Notes under the pieces: generated by a model
Seen by the model: only the letters and a program-made list of their open reading frames with translations
What the model was told of the DNA's origin: nothing
The model's database searches: none
Translations under genes and position numbers: made by a program
From: Arcanobacterium_A hippocoleae_A
GTDB taxonomy: Bacteria > Actinomycetota > Actinomycetes > Actinomycetales > Actinomycetaceae
DNA length: 64,000 nucleotides
Reading direction: 5' to 3' (one strand)
Assembly (NCBI GenBank): GCA_040360365.1
Contig: CP136412.1
Shown: positions 20,821 through 30,685 of the stretch, in pieces
How positions within the stretch are numbered: the stretch's first letter is position 1
Layout: every line of letters starts with the position of its first letter

Positions 20821-21231
20821 ATGCCAAAGAAATTTAACCAAGAAGCCAAGGACAGAGTTGTGAGGTTAGTCGAGGACAGAATCCCTGCTGAGGGCACTCT
20901 CGGATTTGCGCGGCTTCTGAAGCACTCCCACTGCAGGCGCTAAAACAAGCGATTTAGAACGCGAGGTCTGCCGCGGGACTGATTCACCATAGTGATCATA
21001 GAATGTAATACGTGCCACCGGTCTACCGTCAGTATTTGTTCGATGCTGGGATCGTTAAATCCATTAGGAGTGTGGTGATAGCTACGACAACGCTCTGGCC
21101 GAGAACATAAATGGTTCGTATAAGAACGAGATTATCCACTCCCGCAAGTGGACTGATGTCCTCAAGGTCGAGATTGCTGCATTCGAATGGGTGAACTGGC
21201 GGAACACTAAACGTCACCAAACACTAAACTA
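20821..21231 (+). mobile_element. IS3-family scar with internal deletion
   Basis: Begins as an OrfA start, MPKKFNQEAKDRVVRLVEDR, then jumps to the OrfB end: GLIHHSDHRM, DSYDNALAENINGSYKNE and FEWVNWRNTKRHQTLN. Most of the transposase is gone, and an in-frame stop is present within the remainder. It is the same subfamily as the remnant at 3.1-4.1 kb and marks the left flank of the CRISPR-Cas region. Confidence 0.8.
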
Positions 21232-21689
21232 ATGATGACAGATTTACTCTTCCGCACAATTCCGATTTGCATTCCCAATTTCGTAAGGTTTCAGTCGCGC
21301 GCAGCAGCATCTTCGTGTACATTGTTCGATTATCTCGATGCCACTCAACTATGGCTGCGGCTTTCTCTTCGGCCCTACTAATTCAGTGGCGATTAATCAA
21401 GGAGCACACCGCCACACATATGGCCAAAAACGGTTTCTAGTGACAATTGCAACGGTTGGTTTTATAGCACGAGTTCAAACCCCTCCTCGCTTGTTTTTAT
21501 AAAGCGAGATTGAATTGGCCTGATTCTGCAGAAACTAGCAGACCATGCAGCAACATCTGCGCATCAGCTAGAAAATGAACACAATCATCACTCTCCCGCG
21601 CAGCCGCTCACGGCGCTGGCAAAAATCTCCCCGCCTGCGAATATTTAAATTTGCTTTGACGAATGCCCACTGCTCTGCTCGCGAATCCA
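21232..21689. other. Intergenic stretch downstream of cas5e
   Basis: No gene is recognisable. A small hairpin, CTCGCTT (21486-21492) with AAGCGAG (21502-21508), lies downstream of the minus-strand cas arm and could terminate it. Confidence 0.35.
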
Positions 21690-22360
21690 CTACTGGAACA
21701 GATTCTTGAATGCACCTCCCTCACGAGGATGATACGGACCATACACACGCTGAACAACTGGGCGGCGAGTAGATAGCGTTCGCTGCAAATCTTTCCCAGG
21801 AGCAGATAACGTCGGAATCTGGCGAATCATATCTGCAGCACCACAACCAAGATAGAACGGGAATTCTGGAGCGAATGCCTTACGCCCGAGATAGGTAGTA
21901 AAGCCCGGAGATCCAAGTGCGTCCTCCAATTCATCAGCATGCTCTTCACAAGTAATCCGCACGATAAACTCGCCGTCTGCGAGATAGGTTCGATTCACTA
22001 CCGACGTGCCGCCTTGGGCGTCCGGAGTGAAGATCAGAGCCTTTTTCCCGCGAGCTTTCCCACGCTCAGCTATTAATAGACGACGGCGAAATTCTTCAGC
22101 TTCCGGACGATAGTTGATCGTGTGAAAATCATCGGTGAAATACGGTGCCCGATCTTCACGAACCACAAATTCAACATCACCCAGCCAGTTCGGAAATTCC
22201 CCCGCTTTGCACCTAAAGCTGCGGCTAACAGCCCAATCAGCCCTGAACGCGTCGGAAACCTCTCAGTGCGCACAATATTTCCCGTAACAGCGGGCCCAGC
22301 CCAAGATTGCAATGGTGCAGCGAGCCTAATATACAGCGACTCATTCACTGGAGCATCCAA
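21690..22360 (-). CDS. cas5e: Cas5e (CasD), one frameshift
   Basis: About 223 residues. It begins ESLYIRLAAPLQSWAGPAV, the typical Cas5 start, followed by TERFPTRSGLIGLLAAALGA. After a break in the G5 run (coding strand) at about 22199-22203 it continues EFVVREDRAPYFTDDFHTIN, ending with the FYLGCGAAD and PVVQRVYGPY region. Cas5e binds the 5' handle of crRNA at the foot of Cascade. It overlaps the cas7e stop, as usual for the operon. One additional G restores a normal-length protein, so it is probably functional. Confidence 0.9.
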
Positions 22361-23400
22361 TCCACCACGGCATCAATCAGCTCATCAAGGTTCGCGCGGC
22401 GCACACCAACAAAAGCATCGTCCGAAATCTCACCCACACCTGCAACTATTTCAAGCGGGCCAAAATTGCCCGGATCAAAAGCGCGCGCTTGGTTGAACTG
22501 CTTTGACAGCTCTTTCACCGTCGGTTCATCATATCCGCCTGCTCCTCCCACACGCACTGGCTTTTCAAAGCTATAGGCAGCACGGTAACGCTGCTCTTCC
22601 GCCAATACAAGAACCGGCAAAGTATAAGGAGCCGTGGAGTTTTCTTTACCGCGCGGCAGACCATACACAGCGGCACGCACAAATTCGCGTAAGTTGTTAC
22701 GGCCAGATTCGAGGCGATAACCAGTCCAACTACGTTTCAACTGTGCTTTATCAATCGATACCGTGCGATAAAAAGTACCATTTACGTAGCGAGAAACACC
22801 GAGATACGTAGCACCAGATTCGTGCTTCCGCTCGCGAATATCGTCTACCGTGGAAAAATAGTCTGTTTCAATCGTTACGGCGTGAGTGGTAACACCAGGC
22901 GAGACGGCAATAGCAGCTTCTGTATTTTTTGCTGGAGCATTGGCGAACATCCGCCCGAAAGCTGCAATTGCGAGCGAACCTGTACGCCCGTCGGCAATAA
23001 ATTGCGCCTTACTATCACCCGCAAGCAGGCTTGTTGCCAAAGTAGTAATTTCTTCCGTACTCATCCATGACGAACGATCCGGCTCGCCTGCACTGCTTTC
23101 ACCCTTGGTGAGCTCACCGATACGAGCCGCTGCGGCTTTTTTGAACGCGTCTATATCAGCATCCGGTTTGAGCTCTCGTAGAACATCGAGCACCTCATCA
23201 ACGAGTTTCCCCGAGCGCACGGACGTATCCAAGCTGGCTTCCTCATATTTTGTGCGAATACCGCGCTTGACACTTTGCGATGAATGCAGCGCACGGAGCG
23301 CACCGCCCTGCATTAAGCGCTTCGGTGTGCCAGCATCATCCCTGTTCAAATTGGAATAAGGGATATTAGTGACGATGTGCAGAGTAAGGTTCTTTGCCAT
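22345..23400 (-). CDS. cas7e: Cas7e (Cse4/CasC), Cascade backbone
   Basis: 351 residues, uninterrupted and of normal length. It starts LTLHIVTNIPYSNLNRDDAG, then PKRLMQGGALRALHSSQSVKRG, the classical Cse4 opening that cradles RNA. Later blocks are ALAIAAFGRMFAN-like (SLAIAAFGRMFAN), TVDDIRERKHESGATYLG and FYRTVSIDKAQL. Six copies coat the crRNA spacer in type I-E Cascade. It sits between cse2 and cas5e on the minus arm. Confidence 0.93.
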   Translation of the reverse strand: MAKNLTLHIVTNIPYSNLNRDDAGTPKRLMQGGALRALHSSQSVKRGIRTKYEEASLDTSVRSGKLVDEVLDVLRELKPDADIDAFKKAAAARIGELTKGESSAGEPDRSSWMSTEEITTLATSLLAGDSKAQFIADGRTGSLAIAAFGRMFANAPAKNTEAAIAVSPGVTTHAVTIETDYFSTVDDIRERKHESGATYLGVSRYVNGTFYRTVSIDKAQLKRSWTGYRLESGRNNLREFVRAAVYGLPRGKENSTAPYTLPVLVLAEEQRYRAAYSFEKPVRVGGAGGYDEPTVKELSKQFNQARAFDPGNFGPLEIVAGVGEISDDAFVGVRRANLDELIDAVVDWMLQ

Positions 23401-23439
23401 AATGGTGCTTCTTTCATCTAATTTTTATTGTTGTTAGGT

Positions 23440-24111
23440 TTAGTTTTGAGAGATCTTGGCAGGAAAATCCGAGACGAATGCATTATCGATGTTGCCGTAA
23501 TAATCTTGCAGCACACGCATGCGGAGGCTTCGTGATTCATCACTGATTCCGTTACCCCACCTGCCAAGCAGCCGATACACGGCAATATAATCACACGCAG
23601 GTACAGATTTCAGCGACTGCGCAATCTGCATGAGCCTCCATACTGAACGGAATGCTTCTTCAAAATCTTGCGTATGCAAAAATGCGAGACGCTGCGCTAT
23701 AACGTCCGGTTTATCTGGGTTGAACAGCGATATTTCGCCGTCACGCCGCATCGCCAATGCTGCGCTAACCTCACTGCACCAACGGCCGAAAGATTTGCCC
23801 TTCTCCTCTTTCGGCACTGGAGGAACATCGACAAATTCGGCAGTCAGAGCTGCCATCCGCACGAGTGTTGTACGCTGTTTCTTTGTCGCATGAGGCCCAA
23901 GAATAGGCATCACGTACGGGTAAGCATAATGCTCTGTGGTTTCATCAATTCCGCGCCGCAAATTTGCGCGTTGTTTGCGGAAGTTTGCGCTGCGAATCTT
24001 ATTTTCTTCACTTCCATCTTCGGCGGTAGATTCCTGCTCGCCGCCGCGCCGTTCTAGAATCTCATACAAGAATCTAATATCGTTTACCGTTTCATCATTT
24101 TCGACGTTCAT
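23440..24111 (-). CDS. cse2: Cse2 (CasB), Cascade small subunit
   Basis: 223 residues without a break. The protein is helical and rich in Arg and Lys. Characteristic segments are SANFRKQRANLRRGIDE near the N-terminus, HATKKQRTTLVRMAAL, FGRWCSEVSAAL and YRLLGRWGNGISDESRSLR. Cse2 forms the belly dimer of Cascade and holds the displaced strand. It starts about 20 bases after the cse1 stop. Confidence 0.88.
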   Translation of the reverse strand: MNVENDETVNDIRFLYEILERRGGEQESTAEDGSEENKIRSANFRKQRANLRRGIDETTEHYAYPYVMPILGPHATKKQRTTLVRMAALTAEFVDVPPVPKEEKGKSFGRWCSEVSAALAMRRDGEISLFNPDKPDVIAQRLAFLHTQDFEEAFRSVWRLMQIAQSLKSVPACDYIAVYRLLGRWGNGISDESRSLRMRVLQDYYGNIDNAFVSDFPAKISQN

Positions 24112-24130
24112 CGCTCAGTTTCCTCGCTTC

Positions 24131-25746
24131 TCATTCGTTACCGTAGCCCCGTTGCTTTTTAATACTGCTTCGCATAATTCTCGCGATTTCACTCCGCACG
24201 GAGTAAATCTGCTCAGGATATTGGGCAAGATATGGAGAAGTGACGGCGTCATACGCTTCAATGCCAGCTTTATAAACGCCAATATACAATTCATCACTAC
24301 GATCCACACCTTCCCTTAAACCTGCAATATAGCTTTCATACACAGGAGTGAGACGTCGCCAGAAAGCATTGCCTGCATCTACAGCCACTGTTTCGAGCGC
24401 ATCCAGCACCCGAATCCGTTCGCCAGCTTTTATGCGTTCCTCATCTTTTTATTTTTCCGGCGGAAACAACTTGTAATCGTTTTATAAATTGACCAAACGA
24501 ACGCTGCTTCTTCAGAAATATGCACTTGATCCTCGTAGTCAAGGTCGAATCCCCAGAGCTGCGGATCAGGTACAAATACCTCAGACGCTCGAATTGTGGG
24601 CGACGAAGCAGTGCCTTCGATTTGGTGCCGGTAAAACACTGGCGTGCGCGTCTCGCCGCCGTAAGGGTAAACGTTTCCGCTGCCCGCCTGAATCAGGGCT
24701 GCAATCTTGCCCTCTTTCGCCCACTCAACAGCTAAATCGGCACCATCACGCCCAAAATCAATACGCTGAACTTTTAGCTCACCATCTTTGTTTGGGATAT
24801 GAAGGTACATTGGATCGTGTTGGTTGCGCGCGTCCCAGAATTCCTTGAGCTGCGTTTCGCCTTCTTTATTGGTGACGGCAAACGGGAACCACTCTGGGGG
24901 TACGCCGCCAACACGCACACCCGTGAGAACCATTTCACCATCCTTTGATTCCCAAAAACCGACAGCAGTATTGGAACTCCACGTAGAAACCCATAGCGGA
25001 TGAATCCCACCGCTCTTCAGGCGCGATGTACGGAGTTGCCGGTCTGCCCATGCCGGCAGACCTGCGCCTTCCACCCATGATTGCGGAAGCGCAGCAAGCA
25101 AGGATCCCAAAAGGGAATGATCTTCATAACGCCAGATAAACTCCGTTGCAGCATTACCTTTCCCGAGGAAGCGAATACCTGGAGCACCCATGCGTGTTTT
25201 ATCGCCATCATAGTTGTTATTACCAGCCATCGAGTAATAGTGATAGGTGACAAGCTTCAAAACCGCTTCGCCAAGCGGCAGCTCACCCGGAAAAGCCACA
25301 ATTAAATTCCAGTAGTCTTCTCCTTGTGCAGAGGGCATCGACGGCGATAGCTTCTTGACTTCCAAATTAGCACGCCCAATCCGCCGAGAGGCGTCTTTTG
25401 CTGATGTTGGCGCAAGCGCCGGGCGCTGCATAAACGGCATCTTTGAATCGAATACATCTGCTGCCGTGCCCAAATCAGCAATCGCCGCATCAACCGCAGC
25501 ACTTGAAAGCCCTTCCGTGAGTAGTTTTTCTGGACGGTAAAGCGTCACTCGTCCATTGGCTATTTCGTGGCGAACAGCGAGCGCTGTAACCGACAACAAG
25601 AAACGAAACTGAGTAGTAATCTCGTATGCTGGCAAACTCTGGTCAAGATCGAGATTAGCGTTGTGCGCTCTCAGAAAAACTTCACGCGGTGTAAGAACCC
25701 CAATATTAGTTTTTACCCAAGCGATATCAGTTAATGCGTGAGCCAC
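24131..25746 (-). CDS. cse1: Cse1 (CasA/Cas8e), Cascade large subunit, one frameshift
   Basis: About 538 residues after repair. The N-terminus has LTDIAWVKTNIGVLTPREVF and the PAYEITTQFRFLL region. The middle has KMPFMQRPA and YYSMAGNNNYDGDKTRMG, with the Asn/Gly-rich L1-type loop used for PAM recognition in the family. The C-terminal four-helix bundle follows a frame break in an A5 run (coding strand) at about 24446-24450, where one more A gives KDEERIKAGERIRVLDALE. It is the first gene of the minus arm, transcribed away from cas6e. Confidence 0.9.
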
Positions 25747-25892
25747 TGCAAAAACCCCACTTTCTTAACGACTTTCAACATATTATGAAGTGAATCATAA
25801 ATAAATCAAGAAGTCAATTAAAACTAAAATGTCCGCTATTTTCAAAGATATGTTACGCTAAGACAAAGTGGGGGTGCCGCCGTCCGACGCCA

Positions 25893-25965
25893 CCCCATTC
25901 CCCGCAGCGGCGGGGACTTATAAAAACAAAAATAGAAATACCCCCGACCGGCGAGGAACAGCTAC
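25893..25965 (-). repeat. Degenerate CRISPR-repeat-like hairpin pair in the divergent cas promoter region
   Basis: On the minus strand at about 25937-25965 a segment shares TTCCTCGC (repeat: TTCCCCGC) and an exact 12-mer, CGGGGGTATTTC, with the array repeat, the match needing a one-base gap and a changed loop. About 17 bases further on (minus direction), at 25895-25917, lies a second hairpin, CCCCGC-CGCT-GCGGGG, preserving the repeat stem but not the TATTTC tail. The layout is pseudo-repeat, short insert, pseudo-repeat, between cse1 and cas6e. Crp-like or promoter elements could share this GC stem by chance, but the 3' 12-mer argues for common origin. Possible roles are a crRNA-like regulator or an array relic. 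Confidence 0.55.
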
Positions 25966-26002
25966 ATCCTAGCATTCGCCTCGGATTACTCAAGGAGACG
26001 CC

Positions 26003-26668
26003 ATGCCATCTGTTTACCTTATCAAGTATCCGATCCATGTGGCACTAGCTCAACGTGCAAAGAACAAGCCAGCTAACGGATGGGATATGGTCAATCCAAA
26101 TTTCAGACACCGTGCCGTGATGGCGCTATTTGACCAGATAGATAGCAGCACTCCGCGAAGCGAAGCGGGAATCTTATTCCGCACAGAATATCTCGCTGGT
26201 CAAGCACCATTTTTCCTCATTCAGTCCCTGATTGCTCCAGTGAATCTGCCAGACGGAGCCGAGATGAAACAGATTGAATTGCCTACATACCCGCAAGGAA
26301 CCCAAATCCACTTCCAAGCCAGCATCAACGCAATTCGGCGAGATTCAAAGCATGAATCAAACAGATATAAGGCGATTCCCGTCCCGTTCGACGGGTCAGA
26401 TGAAGCAAATACTTATTCAAGCATGACACCTTGGCTACAGCAAAAACTTGCACCGGCACTAAGCGAAGTAACGATTACAAACCATCGACGCGAATTACTC
26501 GGTGCGGATAGAACTGGACGCACCGCTAATGCTTTCACCGTTCAAGTAGATACCGTCGCAGGCCTTGCCGTCGTTGCAAATGAAGATGCGCTTAACGCAC
26601 TCACGCTTAACGGAGTTGGACGCGCCAAATCGTATGGGTGCGGGCTGATTACCGTCCAAGCGATATAA
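26003..26668 (+). CDS. cas6e: Cas6e (CasE), pre-crRNA endoribonuclease
   Basis: 221 residues, intact, with GGAG upstream of the ATG. It starts MPSVYLIKYPIHVALAQRAK; a basic QRAKNKPANGWD region follows. The C-terminal Gly-rich loop GVGRAKSYGCGLITV is the Cas6 signature. Internal GILFRTEYLAGQAPFFLIQS matches CasE proteins. It cleaves the repeat 3' of the GC hairpin. Unusually for I-E it is separated from cas5e and heads the plus-strand arm before cas3. Confidence 0.9.
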   Translation: MPSVYLIKYPIHVALAQRAKNKPANGWDMVNPNFRHRAVMALFDQIDSSTPRSEAGILFRTEYLAGQAPFFLIQSLIAPVNLPDGAEMKQIELPTYPQGTQIHFQASINAIRRDSKHESNRYKAIPVPFDGSDEANTYSSMTPWLQQKLAPALSEVTITNHRRELLGADRTGRTANAFTVQVDTVAGLAVVANEDALNALTLNGVGRAKSYGCGLITVQAI

Positions 26669-26713
26669 GCAATCTCTACTAAATTCGCTCCAAAAATCCT
26701 GAAACAAACGGAA

Positions 26714-29369
26714 TTGGCAAAACCTATGGATACACGGACTGAGCTTTGGGCCAAGCATAATGGCTTTCACGATGCTTATCCCCTGCTTGCACACCTCCTT
26801 GATACGGCGACAGTCGCTGGCGCGCTGTACAACCTTTGGCTTCGCCAAGGTTTACGCGATCTTTTCACTGAATTTCTCGGGCCGCAGGCGCGCAATATTG
26901 TGCAATGCGTGGTCGGATTACATGATGTTGGTAAAGCTATACCGATGTTTCAACTACGCCCACACGATGAAGATTCATGCTGGAAAAGTATTCGAGAAGC
27001 AATTAATGCGACCGGAAAATACCACCCCACCCGTAAGGACTCCTCGCTTACGAAATATCAGAACGAAATCGCGAGACGGCACGAGCGTTGGTCTGCATTA
27101 GAGATCCAAGGCTCGTTCCCGGTACCCGGAAGTTATTCGCAAGAATATTGGCTCAGCCTTGTATTGAACGGGCATCATGGACGCTTCACATATTTTCCAG
27201 GGGACAATAAACGAGCAGCAGGAATCATTCGCAATTTAGACACCGCAGGCTGGGCCGCGGCTCAGCACGATCTCACCGAATGCGTTCTTTCAGCTTGTAA
27301 GCTGACGCGTGAAGATTTACCCGCAACTTTAGATCCCACCATTACGATTCTGCTCTCTGGAATAACGATTTTGGCAGATCGAATTGCCTCAGGTGAGCCG
27401 TTCGTCGAAGGCGGACTGGCATTGCTTAAAACATCTCCGAATATTCTTCACAATCCGATAGTATGGATTGCAAAGCGTACCAAAGAAGCAGAAATACGCA
27501 TTCGCTCCACGGTAGGCGTTTATTCACCATGGAGCAGCCACGAATCTGCGCGATACGCTATACTTGGCTCCCGCAAACCACGGCCAATCCAACAAGCAGC
27601 ACTTAAAGCAGCTGACGGCTTATGGTCGCTTATGGCTACCACCGGCAGTGGAAAAACTGAAGCAGCTCTGCTTCGCCATTCAACACGGAACGAACGTCTC
27701 ATTTTCTTGCTGCCCACGCAAGCAACCTCGAATGCAATCATGAAGCGCGTACAAAAAGCATACGAAGATACAACTAATGTTGCTTCTCTTGCCCACAGTC
27801 TCGCTTCAATCGAAGATTTCTACCAGCAGCCGCTTTCGATATACGACGACGAAGCAAGCGGAGAAACAGCCGTCGATACACCAAGCGGCCTTTACCCGTC
27901 GTCATTCGTACGCGCTGGGGCTGCCCGTTTGTTCGCACCAGTGTGTGTCGGCACAGTAGACCAAGCATTAGCAGCAGCACTCCCCGGTAAATGGCTTCAT
28001 TTCAGGCTGCTCGCGCTAGCCAATGCTCATATTGTGATAGACGAAGTACACACCTTGGACTCATATCAAACAAAACTTCTCGAAGAATTGCTCCCTTGGC
28101 TTGCGCATACACGCACCCGCGTCACATTCCTCACAGCAACCATGCCAAGTGCGCAGAGAGAACTATTAATGAATGCTTATGCTCAGCGAGAGTTAACACT
28201 TACCGCTCCAGCATTTCCCGCGATTGACGCAATTGAAGAAAATACCCTGACTTCATCTGCGCTTGCGATCCCGCCTGTTGTTACGAATCTTGAACTAATT
28301 GATGCACCTTATGATGAGCTAATATCTTCACATGTTGAATGGTGGCAACGGACTAGAAACCACTACCCTAAAGCCCGAATTGGCATTATTTGCAACACAG
28401 TCAGACGCACACAAGACCTTGCACAAAAAATTGCTCGCACGGGTGAGGAAGTAGTCGTCTTACATTCGCGTATGACGGCAGAGCATCGACGAATTGCTTC
28501 CGAAAAATTACTGTCGCTTATTGGCCCGCACGGAACTGGTGCAGCGGTAACGGTCATCGGTACTCAGGCGATAGAAGCATCGCTCGACATTGACCTCGAC
28601 TTCCTAAATAGTGAAATCTGCCCTGCACCGTCACTTATCCAACGTGCTGGAAGACTATGGCGACGAACAGATGCTAAACGATATACGCGCTGCGGAGATC
28701 TTGAAAACAAACAATTAACCGTCACATGGATTACTGCTCGAAATCCGTGGCAACACCGGCCATACCTCTCAGCCGAGCTAAGGAGAACGCACGAGTGGCT
28801 GTGCCGTCACTCCGCGTTAGTCATTCCACACAATGCACAAGATTTTATCGACTCGTCATATGTGAGCTTTGAAGATGCCAACTCTGATGAAGATTTTGCA
28901 GCACTAGGCGAACGGACACTAGATATTATGAAAGGTGAACTCAATCGTGCGCCGATTACAAAAGCGCTCTTCCCAGAATCAAAAGTAGGCGACTTTAGTG
29001 CATTAACGACGGATGACGCCGCAAACGAGGCACGCACACGTCTCATAGATGACGATTACCAGTATCGCCTCATTCTCGGTAGCCATAATCGTGCAGCAGT
29101 TCCTGGTGCATGGAGCGGTAATGCCGAGCAGTTAATTGCGCTTCACTCCCTGACCAAGCTTCTATTCGCGTTGCCATGAAAGCATCTATGCCTGTATCGC
29201 TTTCTGCAAAAGCGCGAGAAATCTTAGAAGCTGCGGGCATGGAGAGTTTAAAAGCAGCTCATTCTCTACTCGCAGGATATTTTTCTTACCCAATGCCGAA
29301 CGCTTTTATGATTCGACAGCAGGATTTACATTACCTAGAACTACTAGCACAGATGGTGCACATACATGA
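26714..29369 (+). CDS. cas3: Cas3 nuclease-helicase (I-E), two frameshifts near the 3' end
   Basis: The HD nuclease domain has LAHLLDTATVAGAL and VVGLHDVGKAIPMF. The SF2 helicase has Walker A MATTGSGKTEAALL, a DEVH box VIDEVHTLDSYQ, TATMPSAQ, and motif VI-like RAGRLWRR. The first uninterrupted frame stops at 29179 without the family's C-terminal domain. Continuing with one base restored near 29155 and another in the T4 run at 29304-29307 gives KASMPVSLSAKAREILEA, then NAFYDSTAGFTLP and a TGA at 29367-29369. This TGA overlaps the cas1 ATG in the usual ATGA fashion. The repaired length, about 885 residues, fits actinobacterial Cas3. Confidence 0.88.
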
Positions 29370-30354
29370 GTTATTCACAAGACGCCCTCACATTCAGCAC
29401 GATCCCGCCAAGCTACCAGATTCGTATCGAAGATCGTGTATCTTTTCTATATTTAGATTATTGCCTCGTGCGCCAAGACCGCACTGGAGTTATCGCTATT
29501 CGTAACTCTCATAATGACGATAACGATAATGACGCTGACCCACATGACGATACTCCGATGCAGGGGGTTGATAGTGCGCAGATTCAGCGTCTCCAGTTAC
29601 CAGTTGCTGGATTAGGCGTGCTGTGTCTCGGACCAGGAACAAGCATTTCCAATGCGGCAATTACATCATGCACACGCTCGGGATGTACTGTTGTTTTCAG
29701 CGGAGGCGGAGGCATTAATGCATATTCTCACGCCACACCTCTGACGTCATCAGCTCGTTGGGCGATTGCCCAGGCACGAATGTTTACATCGGATGAGTAT
29801 CTGAAAGAAGCAGCCGTCAAACTTTACAGTAAGCAATTTGGCGCCCAGAAAATGCCGACGGCACGGATTGCGGCCATGCGAGGCGTTGAGGGCAGGATGA
29901 TGCGTAACCTCTATCGCGAGGAAGCGAAAAAGCGAAGATTCGCGGATTTAAGCGAGATACAAAAGCTACAGACCCTGTTAATACTGGACTTAATGTTGCC
30001 AACTCAATAATGTATGGACTTGCTGCGACAGCATGTGCCGCAATCGGCGTGAACCCTGCACTTGGAATTATCCATCGCGGCGACATCCGAGCCTTACTAT
30101 TCGACCTTGCAGATTTATATAAAGCACGCATCGTGATCCCACTCGTTTTTCGACATGCACACGACCAAAATCCGATCGAATCAATCAGGAAAGAGCTCCG
30201 CCAAGAAATCTTCAAAAGAAAGCTGATGGAAGATCTGTTAGAGACTCTAATGATGGTCCTCAAACCACATCTTCCCGATCGTCATGACGATCGTTTGATC
30301 GATGATGAGGGTGAAGTCGCTGGACATATACGATACGACAAGGATGAAGAATAG
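29366..30354 (+). CDS. cas1: Cas1 integrase, one frameshift, Asp/His-rich insert
   Basis: About 329 residues after repair. The N-terminal part has RIEDRVSFLYLDYCLVRQD and LPVAGLGVLCLGPGTSIS. Catalytic residues are visible: Glu in MRGVEGRMMRNLY, then after a break near 29935 His in PALGIIHRGDIRALLFDLAD and the following Asp. Between VIAI and LPVAGL there is an insert of about 30 residues rich in Asp, Asn and His, longer than in relatives. Cas1 with Cas2 integrates new spacers. The gene overlaps cas3 and cas2 by 4 and 1 bases. Confidence 0.9.
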
Positions 30355-30656
30355 TGTTTTCCGTGATTTCCGTGACGGCTGCTCCTGAACATGTGCACGG
30401 GTATGTTACACGTTTCCTAATCGAGGCAGACACTGGTTTGTATGTTGGAAATATATCTCCAACAGTATGCAAAAGACTATGGGAGCGCGTAAGTTCCACC
30501 ATTGAAGATGGTCATGCCACTATGATTTATAGTGATTCATCGCGAGAGCAGGGATTTGCAGTGAGAACTGCTGGAAATAATTCAAACCAGATTTTCGATT
30601 ACGAAGGACTCTTCGTGATCTCTGCACGTCCTGGACGTGCACAGCAAAATTGCTAA
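30354..30656 (+). CDS. cas2: Cas2e
   Basis: 100 residues from GTG at the cas1 stop (TAGTG overlap). Contains MFSVISVTAAPEHVHGYVTR, then EADTGLYVGNISPTVCKRLW, the hallmark of I-E type Cas2 (VGxxSxxVRxxLW). Later comes QGFAVRTAGN and the LFVISARPGR tail. It bridges two Cas1 dimers in the spacer-integration complex. The array begins about 30 bases downstream, leaving only a very short leader. Confidence 0.88.
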   Translation: MFSVISVTAAPEHVHGYVTRFLIEADTGLYVGNISPTVCKRLWERVSSTIEDGHATMIYSDSSREQGFAVRTAGNNSNQIFDYEGLFVISARPGRAQQNC

Positions 30657-30685
30657 GCACCCAGCAAAACCGCAGGTGAGTTAGT

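Noticed and set aside
21430..21510. tRNA-like GTTCAAACCCC motif
   Set aside because: The flanking bases do not form a T-stem, and no acceptor or anticodon arm is found.
29176..29505. Separate small gene between cas3 and cas1
   Set aside because: Frame arithmetic and the restored ATGA overlap with cas1 show that it is the frameshifted C-terminus of cas3.
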